A stretch of 64,000 nt of DNA, from assembly GCA_034766995.1 (NCBI GenBank), contig CM068315.1, forward strand, positions 45,751,162 to 45,815,161. Direction: 5' to 3'. A program made the translations under genes and the position numbers. The stretch is from Acanthacorydalis orientalis (lineage: Eukaryota; Arthropoda; Insecta; Megaloptera; Corydalidae). The first letter of the stretch is position 1, and the number at the start of each line of letters is the position of its first letter. Positions 38,305 to 50,165 of this stretch are shown here, piece after piece. The notes under the pieces were generated by a model, which saw only the letters and a program-made list of their open reading frames with translations, did not search any database and was not told where the DNA came from.

Positions 38305-41290
38305 ATGTATGTATATAATTGACTAGTATAATCAAAATCATTCAGTTAAATGCAATATTAACACAGCAATTAAGATAATGTATTTATATTACGATGCTTT
38401 TATGAAAAACATATAATCATTTTCAAGACTGAAACTACTTTTTGTACTCATTTTTTGCTCAAAAACTAGATTTATATTTGGTATTAATTTTTATTTTACT
38501 AATTTGAATTAATTATAACTTATTGTATTTATTTTCAGAAATAATAACATTTAGTTTAATAATTAATTTAAATTGACATGGAATTTTTTATAAGATCTCA
38601 TAAAAATTATGAAAATCGAAAATTATTTTTTAAATTAAGAATTTATAACTGATTTTTAATAATCAAAGATGTGTTCTTTTTAATCAAATATTTTAAATAA
38701 TTAAAACTAGTTGTAGATAAAACAAGTACTTACAAAATTTGAAAGTTTTCAGGCTTTTAGTTTCACTACTTATTGATTTCGTATGAAATATTGTTTGTTA
38801 ATACTTCTTTGAAGTTTTAATTATATGTTTATAGACTGTGGTAAATATATTCTTTCACTAAGTGTTAAGTTTAAAGAAAATTGTTTTCATTAATCATTGA
38901 GAACGAAATTATGTGTAAATGTGTTCGTTGATGTATTTAGATTATTTAATAACATATCAAATTGATTATAAAAGTCACGTTAAGCGGTTATCGCTTTATG
39001 ATTTCGTGAGGAAACATTCTGATGTATGCTACGAATCAAGGTTTTTAGAGAATCCGTTAGTAGATTTAAAAGAATCGTGAATTATTACTTCCTGTACACG
39101 ATGATTTTGTTTGTATTTCATACATATTTCTAAAAAGAGTTAAATAATAGAAAAAAATTCATTTCCTATGATGAAAACATAATGATTATAGCGATATTTT
39201 TTATTTATTTCCGAAGTCAATTAACATATTATTCATTGCTATAAACAAATATTTTTATCATATTATAACTGTTACAGTTGTAATTCGACAGTTATTTTTA
39301 TTTTATATTTAATATAATTATAATTCAGAAAGCGTTACCAAAGTGACATCAATGGAATGTAACCGTTTTTAAATAAAATTTAATTTTGAAACAAATATTT
39401 AAAAATGATTAGATAATATATTTTTTATTGTTTTAAGTTTCTATACGTTTTCAAATATATTGAAGATTAAATATTAAAATATTTTCGTCTTGTTAGTTTA
39501 AAATGTATATCTTTTTTAATGAACGATATTTGAATAGTAGTATATAAGAAAGTGGAAGTCATTTGTACACAAATAAAAAGCAAGCTTTTTTTATTGCTTT
39601 GTAATTTAGACTGTGAGAAGATATTTGAAATACATACTATAAAAACAACATTGTTACAGAATTTGTGTTCAATTAAATGAAATCAAACACCTGGGAGTGA
39701 AAACACAAAGAAATTAAACATAAGAGTATTAAAACATATAACAGTAAAATCAAAATGGGATTTTAGTAAATTTATATATGTATTTTCACAGTTCTGCAGA
39801 AATATATTAACAGAAATATACTAATAGATCACTTATTTTATCAGCTTATTATTTTTAGATATGATCATGAATTTGAAATATCTGTATAAATTTTTGTTAT
39901 TCTTTTGTCTTGTTTATACACGTTTCTATCTTGAAATAAGAAATTATTTGTTTGATTCATATCAATTATTGATTAGGTAGATTCTATAGTAGAATATTGA
40001 TTACTGATGAAATATAGCTTCATTGTTTTGGATTTGAATTAAAATATTTAATTAAACGTTTAGATTCATGACAAAGAAATAATATTCGAGATTTTGATTC
40101 CCTATTATTATGAAAGGTAAATCAATATATACGAGTATTTTTGGCTACAAATGAAATGTAAACTGTAATTTTTTTAATATGTTTACTTTAAGCTAATGCA
40201 GTTTCTCTGAAAATACATATAAATTTTTTTTACAAACATCTTTTAAAAATAAACGATATTTTATTGGCTAATAAAAATCACATCTTCACAGCAATTCAAA
40301 GTATACATTAGTTTTTTTTTCTTATGAGACTTATGTTTTGTCAATTTGAAAATAAATGTTGTTAACCGTTTTATGTATTAATTGATAAGTTTTATTTATT
40401 TATATTATATTCAGATTTGTCTAAACGATAATGTTTCAGACAGAAAATGAAGATTATGGAAAAAAACTAAAAATGAATGATCAAGAACGAAAAAACATTC
40501 CAGAATTTCTCACTTTAGTACTTAGTTTAAATTTATAAATGACGAAAAAAATATTAACAATAAAACATGAGAATCCCATATGAAGTAAAATGTTTGTAAA
40601 TGATAATTTATTATTTTATTTTATGAAATATATGGGTGCTTTTAATTGAGTATAAAATATATTTTCTTTAATTTTATGAAAGAAAAAGTGTTTGATAATT
40701 CAGACCTAACAAAAGAATTATTTTTTAATACTGAAGCAATAAAAAGGATGAAAAATATTTTGTTAAAATACTATATATTAATATTTAAAAATTTAAAATT
40801 AAACATGTAATTTCACTGCAAATATATTTATAATATTAATGTTTGTATTTTGATTGCTATTATTAATAAAATGAATCATAAAGATTTCTTTTAGAATATA
40901 AGCCAAAAATTATAGTTGAATGTTTATACGAAGTGAATATAAAAACCGTGTACATATTTTAAAGAAAAAGCAATTATATACTGTTCTGTGTGTTAGAAAT
41001 ATTTTCCCAGTCTTTAATAACAAACAAATTAATTTAAATATTTTCCGTAATAAATCTAGCGAAAAATAAATCTTAAATATGTACATAATAATAGGTGTGT
41101 CAGTCTCAACAATATTTTATACACTCAGAAGGAAAAAAAAACGACGGAGGAAAAAAAACACCACAGCACAAGTATCATTACGGGAAAACAAATTGAATAA
41201 ATTGAAAAGTGAGTTTTTATATCTGTTCCTAGACGATTTCTACATTATGTTATCAATTTATTTCGATATTTGTGCCGGTATTGCAATTAA
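36991..41290. other. Intronic AT-rich DNA, little seen
   Basis: The stretch includes a (TA)n/(TG)n tract at 38265-38316 and a small mixed segment at about 38970-39105 (AAGCGGTTATCGCTTTATG, ATCAAGG) that might be regulatory. No exon or transposon end seen. Confidence 0.5.
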
Positions 41291-41302
41291 TAGTTCTTTA
41301 GA

Positions 41303-41340
41303 GTCAAGGTGGCTGAGTTTTTTCGATATGATGACCTTGA
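41303..41340. promoter_or_regulatory. Inverted pair of TCAAGGT/ACCTTGA nuclear-receptor-like half-sites
   Basis: TCAAGGT at 41303-41309 and ACCTTGA at 41334-41340 face each other across 24 bases. Extended AAGGT half-sites are bound by monomeric nuclear receptors such as Ftz-F1 and ERR. A chance pair is possible. Confidence 0.25.
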
Positions 41341-41702
41341 AGCCATGGTTATGATGATCAGACATTAATTGTGAAGAAGATCTTTACCAGAGCGCACTAT
41401 GATAATTTATTGAGGTAATATGGTCAAAGCAGGTAAGGTAAAGAAAGGCGAAGGACATTTTGTATATGTGAGATACATATATATATATATATATATATAT
41501 GATTATGTGTGTGATTTTTTTCTACGTGCTTTTTTGAATACGATTTAGATTTATACAATGAGACAGATCGACTTTTTGTCTCTCTTGATTTTTTATTGGT
41601 CTATAAATATTTCATTATATTATGTCGTAGACTATATACCTTGATATCAAATGTATTTGTTTTGATGGCTTTTATATTACGTTGTTTGTTACTAAGATGA
41701 TA

Positions 41703-41720
41703 CTATATATATATATATAC

Positions 41721-41771
<51 letters not shown>
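41703..41771. repeat. Long (TA)n microsatellite
   Basis: About 68 bp of TA with an ACATAA interruption near the left end. Confidence 0.9.
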
Positions 41772-41777
<6 letters not shown>

Positions 41778-42234
41778 TGCCAGTCTAAATATTTTATCTG
41801 AGAATACTAGAGTAGTGCAAATTAGGACAAACATGTTATATTTAAAACTGGAAATTCTTGTGATTTTATAAAGTTTTTTTTTGTTAATTGTTATTTAAAA
41901 CAGTTTCAATGAAAAGTGTAAACTTGTTGACTATAACAGAAATAGACGAAAATGAATAATTAATATGAATTAATAAGTCTGGATCGAGATTTATTGAAGA
42001 TATATTTTCAAGTATTTTTTTTAAATATAATATTTAAGCATATTCATTTATAAAATAATATAACAAAGCAGAGGAATTGTTTTGCTTTCATTTGTTGATA
42101 CTGGCTAGTATCTTATAGTTATATAATTTTCTATAAGTGCATTATTAAAAACATTATCGGGATATGAACTGCTTGAAACAATTTACTACCAGGATAGTAA
42201 ATGTTTTGATTTAATTGATGTTGTTGTTATTTGG

Positions 42235-42300
42235 GACTTTAGGGCGCGTCGACAGCTAAGGTAATTAGCGCCCGGGTTTAATTTAAACGTTATTTCAAAT
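42235..42300. promoter_or_regulatory. Short GC-rich intronic patch
   Basis: TTAGGGCGCGTCGACAGC and TAGCGCCCGGG stand out in an AT desert; GGGCGC and GCGCCC form an inverted pair around TAAGGTAATTA. Function unknown. Confidence 0.3.
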
Positions 42301-42674
42301 GTATCAAGTTTATACATATATAGACATTATCATAGAAAGTAGCTAAAATATATTTTTTTTGTACTACACTAAATATATTATACCTTTTTTTTAAAAAAAA
42401 ACAGAAAAAGTACATTTAACAAGAAAAATTTGAATTATATAAAAGCTGTATTTATATTTTTCAATATACCATTATATACCTATTTTCATGTAGGCGTTTT
42501 TGATATATAAAATATTTTAACAACAATTGAAATCTAATTCGAAATCAAAGAAATACTTTACTGAATTTTTTTTATATTTTTTTAGTCGCTCGTTGAAGAG
42601 TAACTTATTGTTCGCTCACTCAGGTATCAATTCCCAGGAGGCATCAGACTACCTTTTTTGTTATATTAAAGTAT

Positions 42675-42705
<31 letters not shown>

Positions 42706-42711
42706 TATTAA

Positions 42712-42758
42712 AATTTATATTAATTACGAATTTATTATATAGAACGACATAAACCATA

Positions 42759-42807
<49 letters not shown>

Positions 42808-42850
42808 AATTTATGTCGTTCTATAAATAAATGCGTAATTAATATAAATT
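42712..42850. repeat. Inverted repeat, 42-43-bp arms flanking a (TA)n tract
   Basis: The left arm at 42712-42753 (ATTAATTACGAATTTATT..AGAACGACATAAA) and the right arm at 42808-42850 are near-perfect reverse complements with a few differences. About 54 bp of mainly TA form the loop. The whole could extrude as a cruciform. No transposase end motif is obvious. Confidence 0.85.
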
Positions 42851-43661
42851 CCAAATTAGTTATAAAAAGGTTAATGAAAGTAAATTAAATATAAAATAAG
42901 AAATAGTTGTATAAATTTATGTTTGCCTTTTCAATAGAGAGAATAAACAATGAATAACATATTATATAAAAAAATAAACATAAAAGGTATACCGCTAAAC
43001 ATTTTAATATCATAAAAATTAAATGTATTGTAAAATCTAAAATGGATGTAATAAATATTGAATTCAATTTCAAAGTTGCTTGCAGTAAAACATTTAAATG
43101 TGATAGTAATGACATAAATATATGTCACTTAAACATATCCGCTACTGTAATTTAAAAAATCATACTGTTTTCGTATAAGAGTAAATTAAAATAAAATTTT
43201 ATGTCATCATTTGCCACTGAATTTTATAATACTGAAAAGGTAAAAAATGCTAACTGTGGCTAAACATTAATGGCGTCTAAACTGAGCGTGAGAAATCAAA
43301 TTGGTAGTAATCATAATGAATAATAATTAACTATTCGTATCACTGAGTCCTTTACGTTAATTATTAATAAATATTCATGGAAAACTAGTCTTTTAAATTT
43401 TTCATTAGAAACAGAGCAGTAGTTCTATTAATTAAAAATACTGTTTTATTTAGAAGGTCGTTTGTAAATATTTTGTGATATCCATACTTCCTTTATTTTC
43501 CAGTTAAATGATTCTAGAATTTATATTGTTTCATGAATAAATGTACAAAATAGCACGTAATTGTTTTATTTACTCTTGCATTGAAATTAATTTTTATTTT
43601 AAAAAAATGTTAAGAATAAAATTGATAATAATAAATTATGTGCAAAAATGTATTTATTTAC
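42851..43661. other. Intron sequence next to exon A, nothing seen
   Basis: Plain AT-rich sequence up to the donor site. Confidence 0.55.
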
Positions 43662-43739
43662 CTTGCATCCTTCACAAGTAAATGCACCGAAATGAAAACC
43701 TGCAGCAGGTTCTCCGCATACTTTACACTGTTGATTCAT
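43662..43739 (-). CDS. knrl: Knirps-family nuclear receptor, first coding exon (start codon and zinc finger 1)
   Basis: These 78 bases encode residues 1-26. The reading begins [10 protein letters not shown] and ends CEGCK. Cys5, Cys8, Cys22 and Cys25 form the first C4 zinc finger of a nuclear-receptor DNA-binding domain, and the P-box begins at EGCK. The [21 protein letters not shown] start is characteristic of the insect knirps/knirps-related/eagle group. The exon ends at a clear donor (AAG followed by GTAAATAA) in phase 0 and joins exon B (23092-24111), which starts with SFFGR, completing the family signature CEGCK-SFFGR. The start was chosen because MNQ is the usual family start and because the bases just upstream read as an acceptor (pyrimidine tract, then TTTTCAG, then ATG). 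The longer reading frame upstream (MYIYIYIY...) comes from a (TA)n tract and is intronic. Family identity is certain. knrl rather than eagle is a preference based on the PMDLSMK motif in exon B; the zinc-finger region would also fit eagle. Confidence 0.95.
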
Positions 43740-43765
43740 CTGAAAATTGAAAAAAAAATAATAAA
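43740..43765 (-). other. Splice acceptor immediately before the start codon
   Basis: On the minus strand the bases before the ATG read as a run of about nine T followed by CAATTTTCAG, directly abutting ATG. This is a good insect acceptor with a polypyrimidine tract. It implies that the transcript has at least one further exon upstream, probably 5' UTR or possibly a few N-terminal codons. No such exon could be identified from sequence alone. Confidence 0.7.
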
Positions 43766-44003
43766 ATTTCATTGAAGAATATATATATATATATATATAC
43801 ATTTTTTAACTCAAATATACATTCTTTATTTTCAGTTTATGTTGAAAAGTAATATAATAATTAATTAATAAATAAATCTAAATACATATGTTGTGAAGTT
43901 AAAAAGTATTTTCATGCGTTAAGTAATGAATTATATATAATGATTAAAATAAACAAGCTTTTAAAAATAAGTTAAATGAAAATGTTATTAAAAAAAGTTC
44001 TCT

Positions 44004-44078
44004 TGATATTATATACATACATATGTACATACATGCATACATACATAGATGCATACATATATATACACACACACACAT

Positions 44079-44145
<67 letters not shown>

Positions 44146-44146
44146 T
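44004..44146. repeat. Compound (CATA)n/(CA)n/(TA)n microsatellite upstream of exon A
   Basis: ACATACAT, ACACACAC and TA blocks succeed each other over about 140 bp. Reading frames on both strands here are repeat artefacts. Confidence 0.9.
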
Positions 44147-44324
44147 ATGGGTAGTTGTAGTTATACACTAGCACTTGATATATATTAAAGTTAATTTATA
44201 TAAACTAAGTATGTTATAAATAAGTCATCATAAACATTTATTTTAATTAAAATGCTCATTAAATAAATTTATTTAGGCATTTAAATCAGCTATTTTCGTT
44301 GTAATAAGCCGAATATTTATGTTT

Positions 44325-44495
44325 CCTAGGAATGGCCGCTGATTGTCGATTAAAGACGTGTCATAAAGTAACACAATACATTTAAAAGTAAATTAAAGCA
44401 ATTTTGAAGACTAGAAATATGTTGGCGAACAATCTTTTCAGCCTCGAGCAGTTCCCGCACTACTCTCTTAGATGATGTGAAGTGCAAATGATTAA
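44325..44495. promoter_or_regulatory. Mixed-composition island 13, nearest to the start codon
   Basis: About 170 bp located some 600 bp upstream of the ATG contain GGAATGGCCGCTGATTG, ATTAAAGACGTGTC, CAGCCTCGAGCAG and TTCCCGCAC. It could be an upstream exon, a promoter-proximal element or an enhancer. No TATA box plus initiator arrangement could be assigned. Confidence 0.35.
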
Positions 44496-44600
44496 ATGTG
44501 CAACGAACACTATTTCAGTATAACAAGTTACTGGTTATTTGTTGTAATCTACGTTAAGTTATTGAGACTTCATGATGAAAATAATCTCGAACATATACAA

Positions 44601-44603
<3 letters not shown>

Positions 44604-44631
<28 letters not shown>
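44604..44631. repeat. (TA)n microsatellite
   Basis: Short TA run. Confidence 0.85.
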
Positions 44632-44640
<9 letters not shown>

Positions 44641-45129
44641 ATGTCTGTATTTGTAAATTTGATATGTTTAATTTAAGAGTAATTGTATGTCGTTCGTTCG
44701 AAGTGATATAATAAGAAAATTACAAGTTTCAAACTGAAAATAACATAAAAAGACGATATGTTTTAAATGTTATAAAATAAATTACTTAATCATCGTTAAT
44801 AACTGCGAAGATGTTTGTGTCTATATATGTATGTAAAATTTTGAAAATATTCAACTAAATAAATATCAAACTGTGTTCTTAGAATATACTGTTCTGCATT
44901 TTTCAATGTTATAATGAAAGTAAAATAACAAGTGAAAACATGGATCTAAAATTTCATTATTTAATAAATAAATCTTCCTAAATGTCAGTAGTGATATTTT
45001 AAATTTATTCCATCACACATACATTATTAGTCACATATATGAAAAAATAAATTATAAGTCACATATATGTCCATAATATGACGATTAATAATGAAGAATA
45101 ATTTGCATACACAACAACAATGTAAAAGG

Positions 45130-45540
45130 TTATCTTGCAGCGAACTCATTTCCTGAATTGAAAAACTGTGTGACAGTTGATAGGCAGCCTTTTTCGTATT
45201 GCCACGTCGAGAATCGCAATCTAGGAAGACAATAATAAGAAATATTGCGTGTTGCTCCCGATTATTTATACGACAGCTTGTCAGAAAGAGTTATTATGCA
45301 GTTACAAGTAAGAGAAATGTATACTCGTTGGGTTTGACGTGATTCGAAATATCCTGAGTGGCTATTTCCATATGTCGATTGTGAAATCAGACGATCAATC
45401 TTCTCTATAATAAATTGATCACAAAATTTCAATAATCGTTACTATAGATCGTATATAGTGGCCGATAATAGAGTCGAATTGATTCGTAATAGAAAAATGT
45501 TGCTCCTCGGGAAGTCATAACGAATCTGGTACACAACTGT
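45130..45540. promoter_or_regulatory. Mixed-composition island 14, candidate enhancer upstream of exon A
   Basis: About 410 bp are richer in CpG than their surroundings, with GGTTTGACGTGATTCG, TTTATACGACAGC, TATTGCCACGTCGAG and GCTCCTCGGGAAG. The ORFs are short. The size and sharp edges are typical of constrained non-coding DNA in an AT-rich genome. Confidence 0.42.
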
Positions 45541-45568
45541 TTTATCACAGAAGAAAATACTTATATTC

Positions 45569-45569
<1 letters not shown>

Positions 45570-45609
<40 letters not shown>

Positions 45610-45635
45610 TAGATATAGATAGATTGATAGATAAT
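45570..45635. repeat. (TA)n/(GATA)n microsatellite
   Basis: About 38 bp of TA followed by irregular AGATAGAT units. Confidence 0.9.
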
Positions 45636-46029
45636 ATTCCAGTAATTAAAAATTTTTTTCTCATACATGAATATTTCAATAATATACTAGTATTTAATTT
45701 CATATGTTATATTGACTTCTTACTCATATATTTTTATTAATATAATTTATTAATTTTTTTATACACAAACACATTTCTTGCTGTATATTTTGTATATTTT
45801 TATTGTAGGAATATTTATATGTGTTATCTAAATTATATTTACTTGTCCACTAAAATTTAAAGACATTTTATAAATGTAAATAGAATCAATATATACATTT
45901 TGAATGCAAAAAAGAGAAATATAAGCATATTCTTGAAAAAGGGGATGCATTTTGTTCTCTATTCTCGTAAGGATTTTATTTGTGCAATATTTTTAAAAAT
46001 ATAAACTGAAACACACATTTATCTATTTA

Positions 46030-46095
46030 TATATCTATATCTGTATCAATCTATCTATCTACCTATTTATCTCTCTCTCTCTCTATATATATATT
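46030..46095. repeat. (TATC)n/(CT)n/(TA)n microsatellite
   Basis: Irregular TCTATCTA units pass into CTCTCT and a short TA run. Confidence 0.85.
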
Positions 46096-46280
46096 TAGTT
46101 TTTTTTATTTATTAATCATTATTAACAAAAATAAAACATATATTATATACCTATTCTGATAAGTGGACGAAAACTTTTCAATTGAAATGTGCTGACTTAT
46201 TTTTATTTTTTTTTTGTGATTTTATCTAATAACAATGAAATAGAATTTATATTTTGTATAAATATTTATATAAACAGCAA

Positions 46281-46285
46281 CACAC

Positions 46286-46347
<62 letters not shown>

Positions 46348-46362
46348 AGAGAGAGAGAGAGA
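46281..46362. repeat. (TA)n/(GA)n microsatellite
   Basis: About 60 bp of TA followed by GAGAGAGAGAGAG. Confidence 0.9.
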
Positions 46363-47143
46363 AGAGATGTTAAAAGTTTTTTTTATATTTAATAATAATT
46401 TAAGGAATTTAATAAGAAATGATAACTAATAGACATATTAGGAAAGAGTCATTGGTGAATAATATTACTAGGATATGTCTATTTGCACGTATAAAATCGT
46501 AAAGCTGTAAAATATCATTAAATAGAAGTCTAAAGATTATTGCATGGTAAGGTATAGAATAATTTTATGACAACAACATAAAATACAATTCTTTCAGTTC
46601 TTGTATAAAATGATCTGTCTTTATCTTGAATTATATGATCTCGCTTTTACATTATAATATATATTATAAATGAATACATTTGACATGACATACTGAGTGA
46701 AGAAATATTTCTCTATCCGCTGCTAAGATTTATAACTCTATTATGTTTTATGGTCCACATCACTGGCATCACAGACCCAACTGTTAGAGAAAATTTTATT
46801 CTAATATTGAAATTAAAGTGAAGTACATACACATATGTACAAGTTTATATATATATACATGTGTGTGTGTGTGTGTATGTGTTTGTATGTATGTATTGCA
46901 ACATAGAACCGAAACTAATAAAAAGGTTTACATGAAATATTTTACTATAGTGCTAATCCCTAAATTTAAGAATATTACATTTTTATTTAATGTGAATAAC
47001 TCATAAGTTTAATTTAAAAAATAATAAATATTTTTTTAATTATCTTTTACCTATTTTACAAATAAGTGAATGATGTTTTATTAAATATGATTTTTTTTTG
47101 TTCAAGTTATCATTTGTAAACTGTCATTGTGTTCGTATAAATG

Positions 47144-47189
<46 letters not shown>

Positions 47190-47566
47190 TGGTGGCAAGT
47201 ATATACAGTGTTAAGTTTATTATCTTTTATTGATTGTTTTTGATATCTTTAGGCAAACTGTGCTGTTTTTGATAAATGTTTCTAACGTAAATTATTTCGC
47301 TTCTTCTTCGTTATTTGGCTTTCGGTTATAGAAGTAATTAAAATGTAAGAAGACATATCAAAAATAATTTAATTGGCCTGAAGACTTACTCAACGATAAA
47401 ATGTTACTGAATTAAACGTAACAAATTTTAAAGTTTCCCGTTGTAAAAATGGTGTTATATTAGCTTCAAGGTAATATTTGCAATTTAACTTAAAGTACCA
47501 GTTTTTTGATATAACATTCGAAAAATAAATTTGTTTTACACTGCTAAATAATATATACCTACTAAT

Positions 47567-47602
<36 letters not shown>

Positions 47603-48302
47603 TTGTTGTGTGTGTGGAAAATAAAAAATAAAATAATATGATTGTCAAACTTGTTTTATAGAAGGTGATTTTTTTACATATTATAATTACTGGTACAAGA
47701 AGTCATTATAAAATTACAGGTTTAATGTTTCAAAATAATTTTCGTTAACGCAAATCTTCATTAAATTTATTCAGAATGAAAGCTGTTCTGATAATTTTTA
47801 ATTTATTTTTTAATTTAATATTTCAGGCAATCGTTTTCATCTTACATGCACTGACTTTGTATTTATTGGAATTGTGTATTTTTTTCAAACACTTTACAAA
47901 TTTCTCAAACGTAGTCATTACTAGATTACACTACAACTTTTAACACAACTAGTCCTTTCTAATTTATGGTTTGAATTTTGGTCATTTACATTATAGTAAT
48001 TATAAGAATTCGAATCGAATGTTTTGTTTACAATAGAACTTTGCAAATAATAACAAATTATAGCAAATACAACTTTGAATTAACTTCAATATAAATTACA
48101 AAGTAAATGTAAAAGGAGCAAATATGTTTATACATGTATACATTTAAAATAAATTAGGAATCACACATTAAAATTCATCAATCACAAATATCATAAATCA
48201 ATGAATAATTAAAATTCGAAAATATTAAATTAAGAATTGTATTACTCTTCGACTGCAAAAACTAGAGATGTATAAAATTTAGGTTGTTAAGTCATATATG
48301 TT

Positions 48303-48303
<1 letters not shown>
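46363..48303. other. Upstream AT-rich DNA, little seen
   Basis: The stretch holds (TG)n at 46858-46880, (TA)n at 47146-47184 and (CA)n/(TA)n at 47568-47602. No exon, island or transposon end seen. Confidence 0.5.

Positions 48304-48358
<55 letters not shown>
48304..48358. repeat. (TA)n microsatellite
   Basis: About 54 bp of TA. Confidence 0.9.
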
Positions 48359-48362
<4 letters not shown>

Positions 48363-48444
48363 ATGTGTTATAAAAATATATAAATAAGAAAAAATCTCAT
48401 TAAAATTATAAATTATGATAATAATTATTTTTCTATGTATTTTT

Positions 48445-48735
48445 GATTAACGACACACATGCATCGTAACAAAAATGTTAATACGTCTGTGAGAATGCCA
48501 CAAGCAAATTTCTCTCTTAATAATTTTGTCATTAGCAAAGTGCAATAATTCATTTAGCTTCCGGATTAAGCGAAAAAATCTGTTCGCACTAGACATGTTA
48601 ATTTCATAACATACGTAATGTAACATTCAAAAAGATTAATTGCAAACGAGAGAGTGACTTGATTTATTTATTTTCTTATGTATCGATTAATTGATCAGGA
48701 TGTCTATCATCGACGATGCTGAGTGTTTAAAATGA
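48445..48735. promoter_or_regulatory. Mixed-composition island 15, candidate enhancer
   Basis: About 290 bp contain CTTCCGGATTAAGCG (Otd/Bicoid-like TAATCC core), GTCATTAGCAAAGTGC, GATTAATTGCAAACG and ATCGATTAATTGATC. The density of homeodomain-type cores within non-repetitive sequence is notable. No open frame. Confidence 0.38.
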
Positions 48736-48895
48736 AAATATACTATTCATTTCATACTTTTTTATTAATTAAACTGAGATGTGTCTTATTTGACATTTAT
48801 GTGTTTGAATATTTACTTGCATAGGTTTGTAAGTTTATAGTCATTTATATAAAAATTATTAATATTTCTGATGTACAGTGCTGATATTTTTAATG

Positions 48896-48944
<49 letters not shown>

Positions 48945-48988
48945 CAGTTATATTATTTTTTATTAAGCTTAAATTTAAAGAGATTTTA

Positions 48989-49030
48989 AAAATTATTAAC
49001 ACACACCTGTAGGTGTGTTAATAATTTTTT
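48989..49030. repeat. Stem-loop with AACACACCT/AGGTGTGTT core
   Basis: AATTATTAACACACACCT and AGGTGTGTTAATAATT pair almost perfectly across a GT loop, with a two-base AC bulge in the left arm. The hairpin is about 40 nt. AGGTGTGA-type words are T-box-like, so this could also be a palindromic binding site. Confidence 0.8.
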
Positions 49031-49258
49031 TGCTATGTATAACTTGAAAAAAGATGATATATAAGACAATAAACCAAATATCCTAATACTACCGAAATCA
49101 CAAATCATATTTTTTTTATTTTTGAATATTATTGAATAAAGACAATAATTGAACGAAGAAATAAATGCAACATAAAAAGGGAGTAATTTTTTAAGGGATT
49201 ATAGTCAAAAATAAGATTTAAAATCGTGTACTCAATAATAAAATACAATAAATTACTC

Positions 49259-49263
<5 letters not shown>

Positions 49264-49319
<56 letters not shown>

Positions 49320-49326
49320 AGTTACG

Positions 49327-49360
<34 letters not shown>
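49264..49360. repeat. Two long (TA)n tracts around a short spacer
   Basis: About 52 bp and 30 bp of TA are separated by CATAAGTTACGATTA. Confidence 0.9.
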
Positions 49361-49364
<4 letters not shown>

Positions 49365-49439
49365 TGTTTACATACAATTATAATAAATATTGACAAACAT
49401 ACGTATGCATGTGTATAACGTAATATATTTGAAGCGTTT

Positions 49440-49625
49440 TATAAACGAAAAAGCCACGCAAATTTCATGAGTATCAACACATCATAGTTCATTACCTTCG
49501 GTAAATATTAACATTACAGAACCGTGAAGCCAAATAAAGACACCCACGTTCCAAATGTAGTCGAACGATGGTGTTTTCAATAAATCAAATATTTGTTATA
49601 TATTGTGTGAACTTTTTATCCTAGT
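49440..49625. promoter_or_regulatory. Mixed-composition island 16, candidate enhancer
   Basis: About 185 bp contain AAGCCACGCAAATTTCATG, CATTACCTTCGGTAA, GAACCGTGAAGCC and GACACCCACGTTCC. No coding frame. Confidence 0.35.
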
Positions 49626-49660
49626 TACTACTCAGCTTTATTTCTATATATGTATATAAG

Positions 49661-49670
<10 letters not shown>

Positions 49671-49707
<37 letters not shown>
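49671..49707. repeat. (TA)n microsatellite
   Basis: About 36 bp of TA. Confidence 0.9.
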
Positions 49708-49712
<5 letters not shown>

Positions 49713-50009
49713 TGAAAATATGTTTATACAGTATTCGTATGTATATACATGTAACCTTTCATGCCATTTGATTGTTCTCCTTCATTAATTTTTGATATTA
49801 TTCACCTAAATAACGAAACCAATGAGGCAATTTTATTAGAAAAAAAATGTATAGTTTAATAATACGAAATAAACACAAATCAATACTTCAATTAACAATT
49901 ATGAAATAAATCGTTTCAAATTCATTCACATCTGTCTTAATAACAGGTAATAAATAACTGTATCACTAGCGTTGAAAATATAAATAATGTGACATATGGT
50001 TTTAGAAAA

Positions 50010-50165
50010 AATCCACGAGATATGCAAATTTTGGTCACGTGTTAATTAGTAATATTTCGTTTCCGCTATCAATGACGCCTTCGTTTGTCGCAGATGGTCA
50101 TTAATCTAATTAAATATTTTGAGATACTGTCTAGAAGCCCACCCAGATTGAATTCGAAATATTTA
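50010..50165. promoter_or_regulatory. Mixed-composition island 17 with POU, E-box and homeodomain words
   Basis: Within about 150 bp are ATATGCAAAT (POU octamer-like), TCACGTG (E-box), GTTAATTAG and TTAATCTAATTA (homeodomain cores), CAGATGG (E-box) and GACGCCTTCG. Such clustering in complex sequence is typical of a developmental enhancer. The factors actually bound are unknown. Confidence 0.42.

Noticed and set aside
43741..43802. Upstream in-frame extension of exon A ([21 protein letters not shown])
   Set aside because: It runs through a TA repeat and the polypyrimidine tract of the acceptor, so it is intronic.
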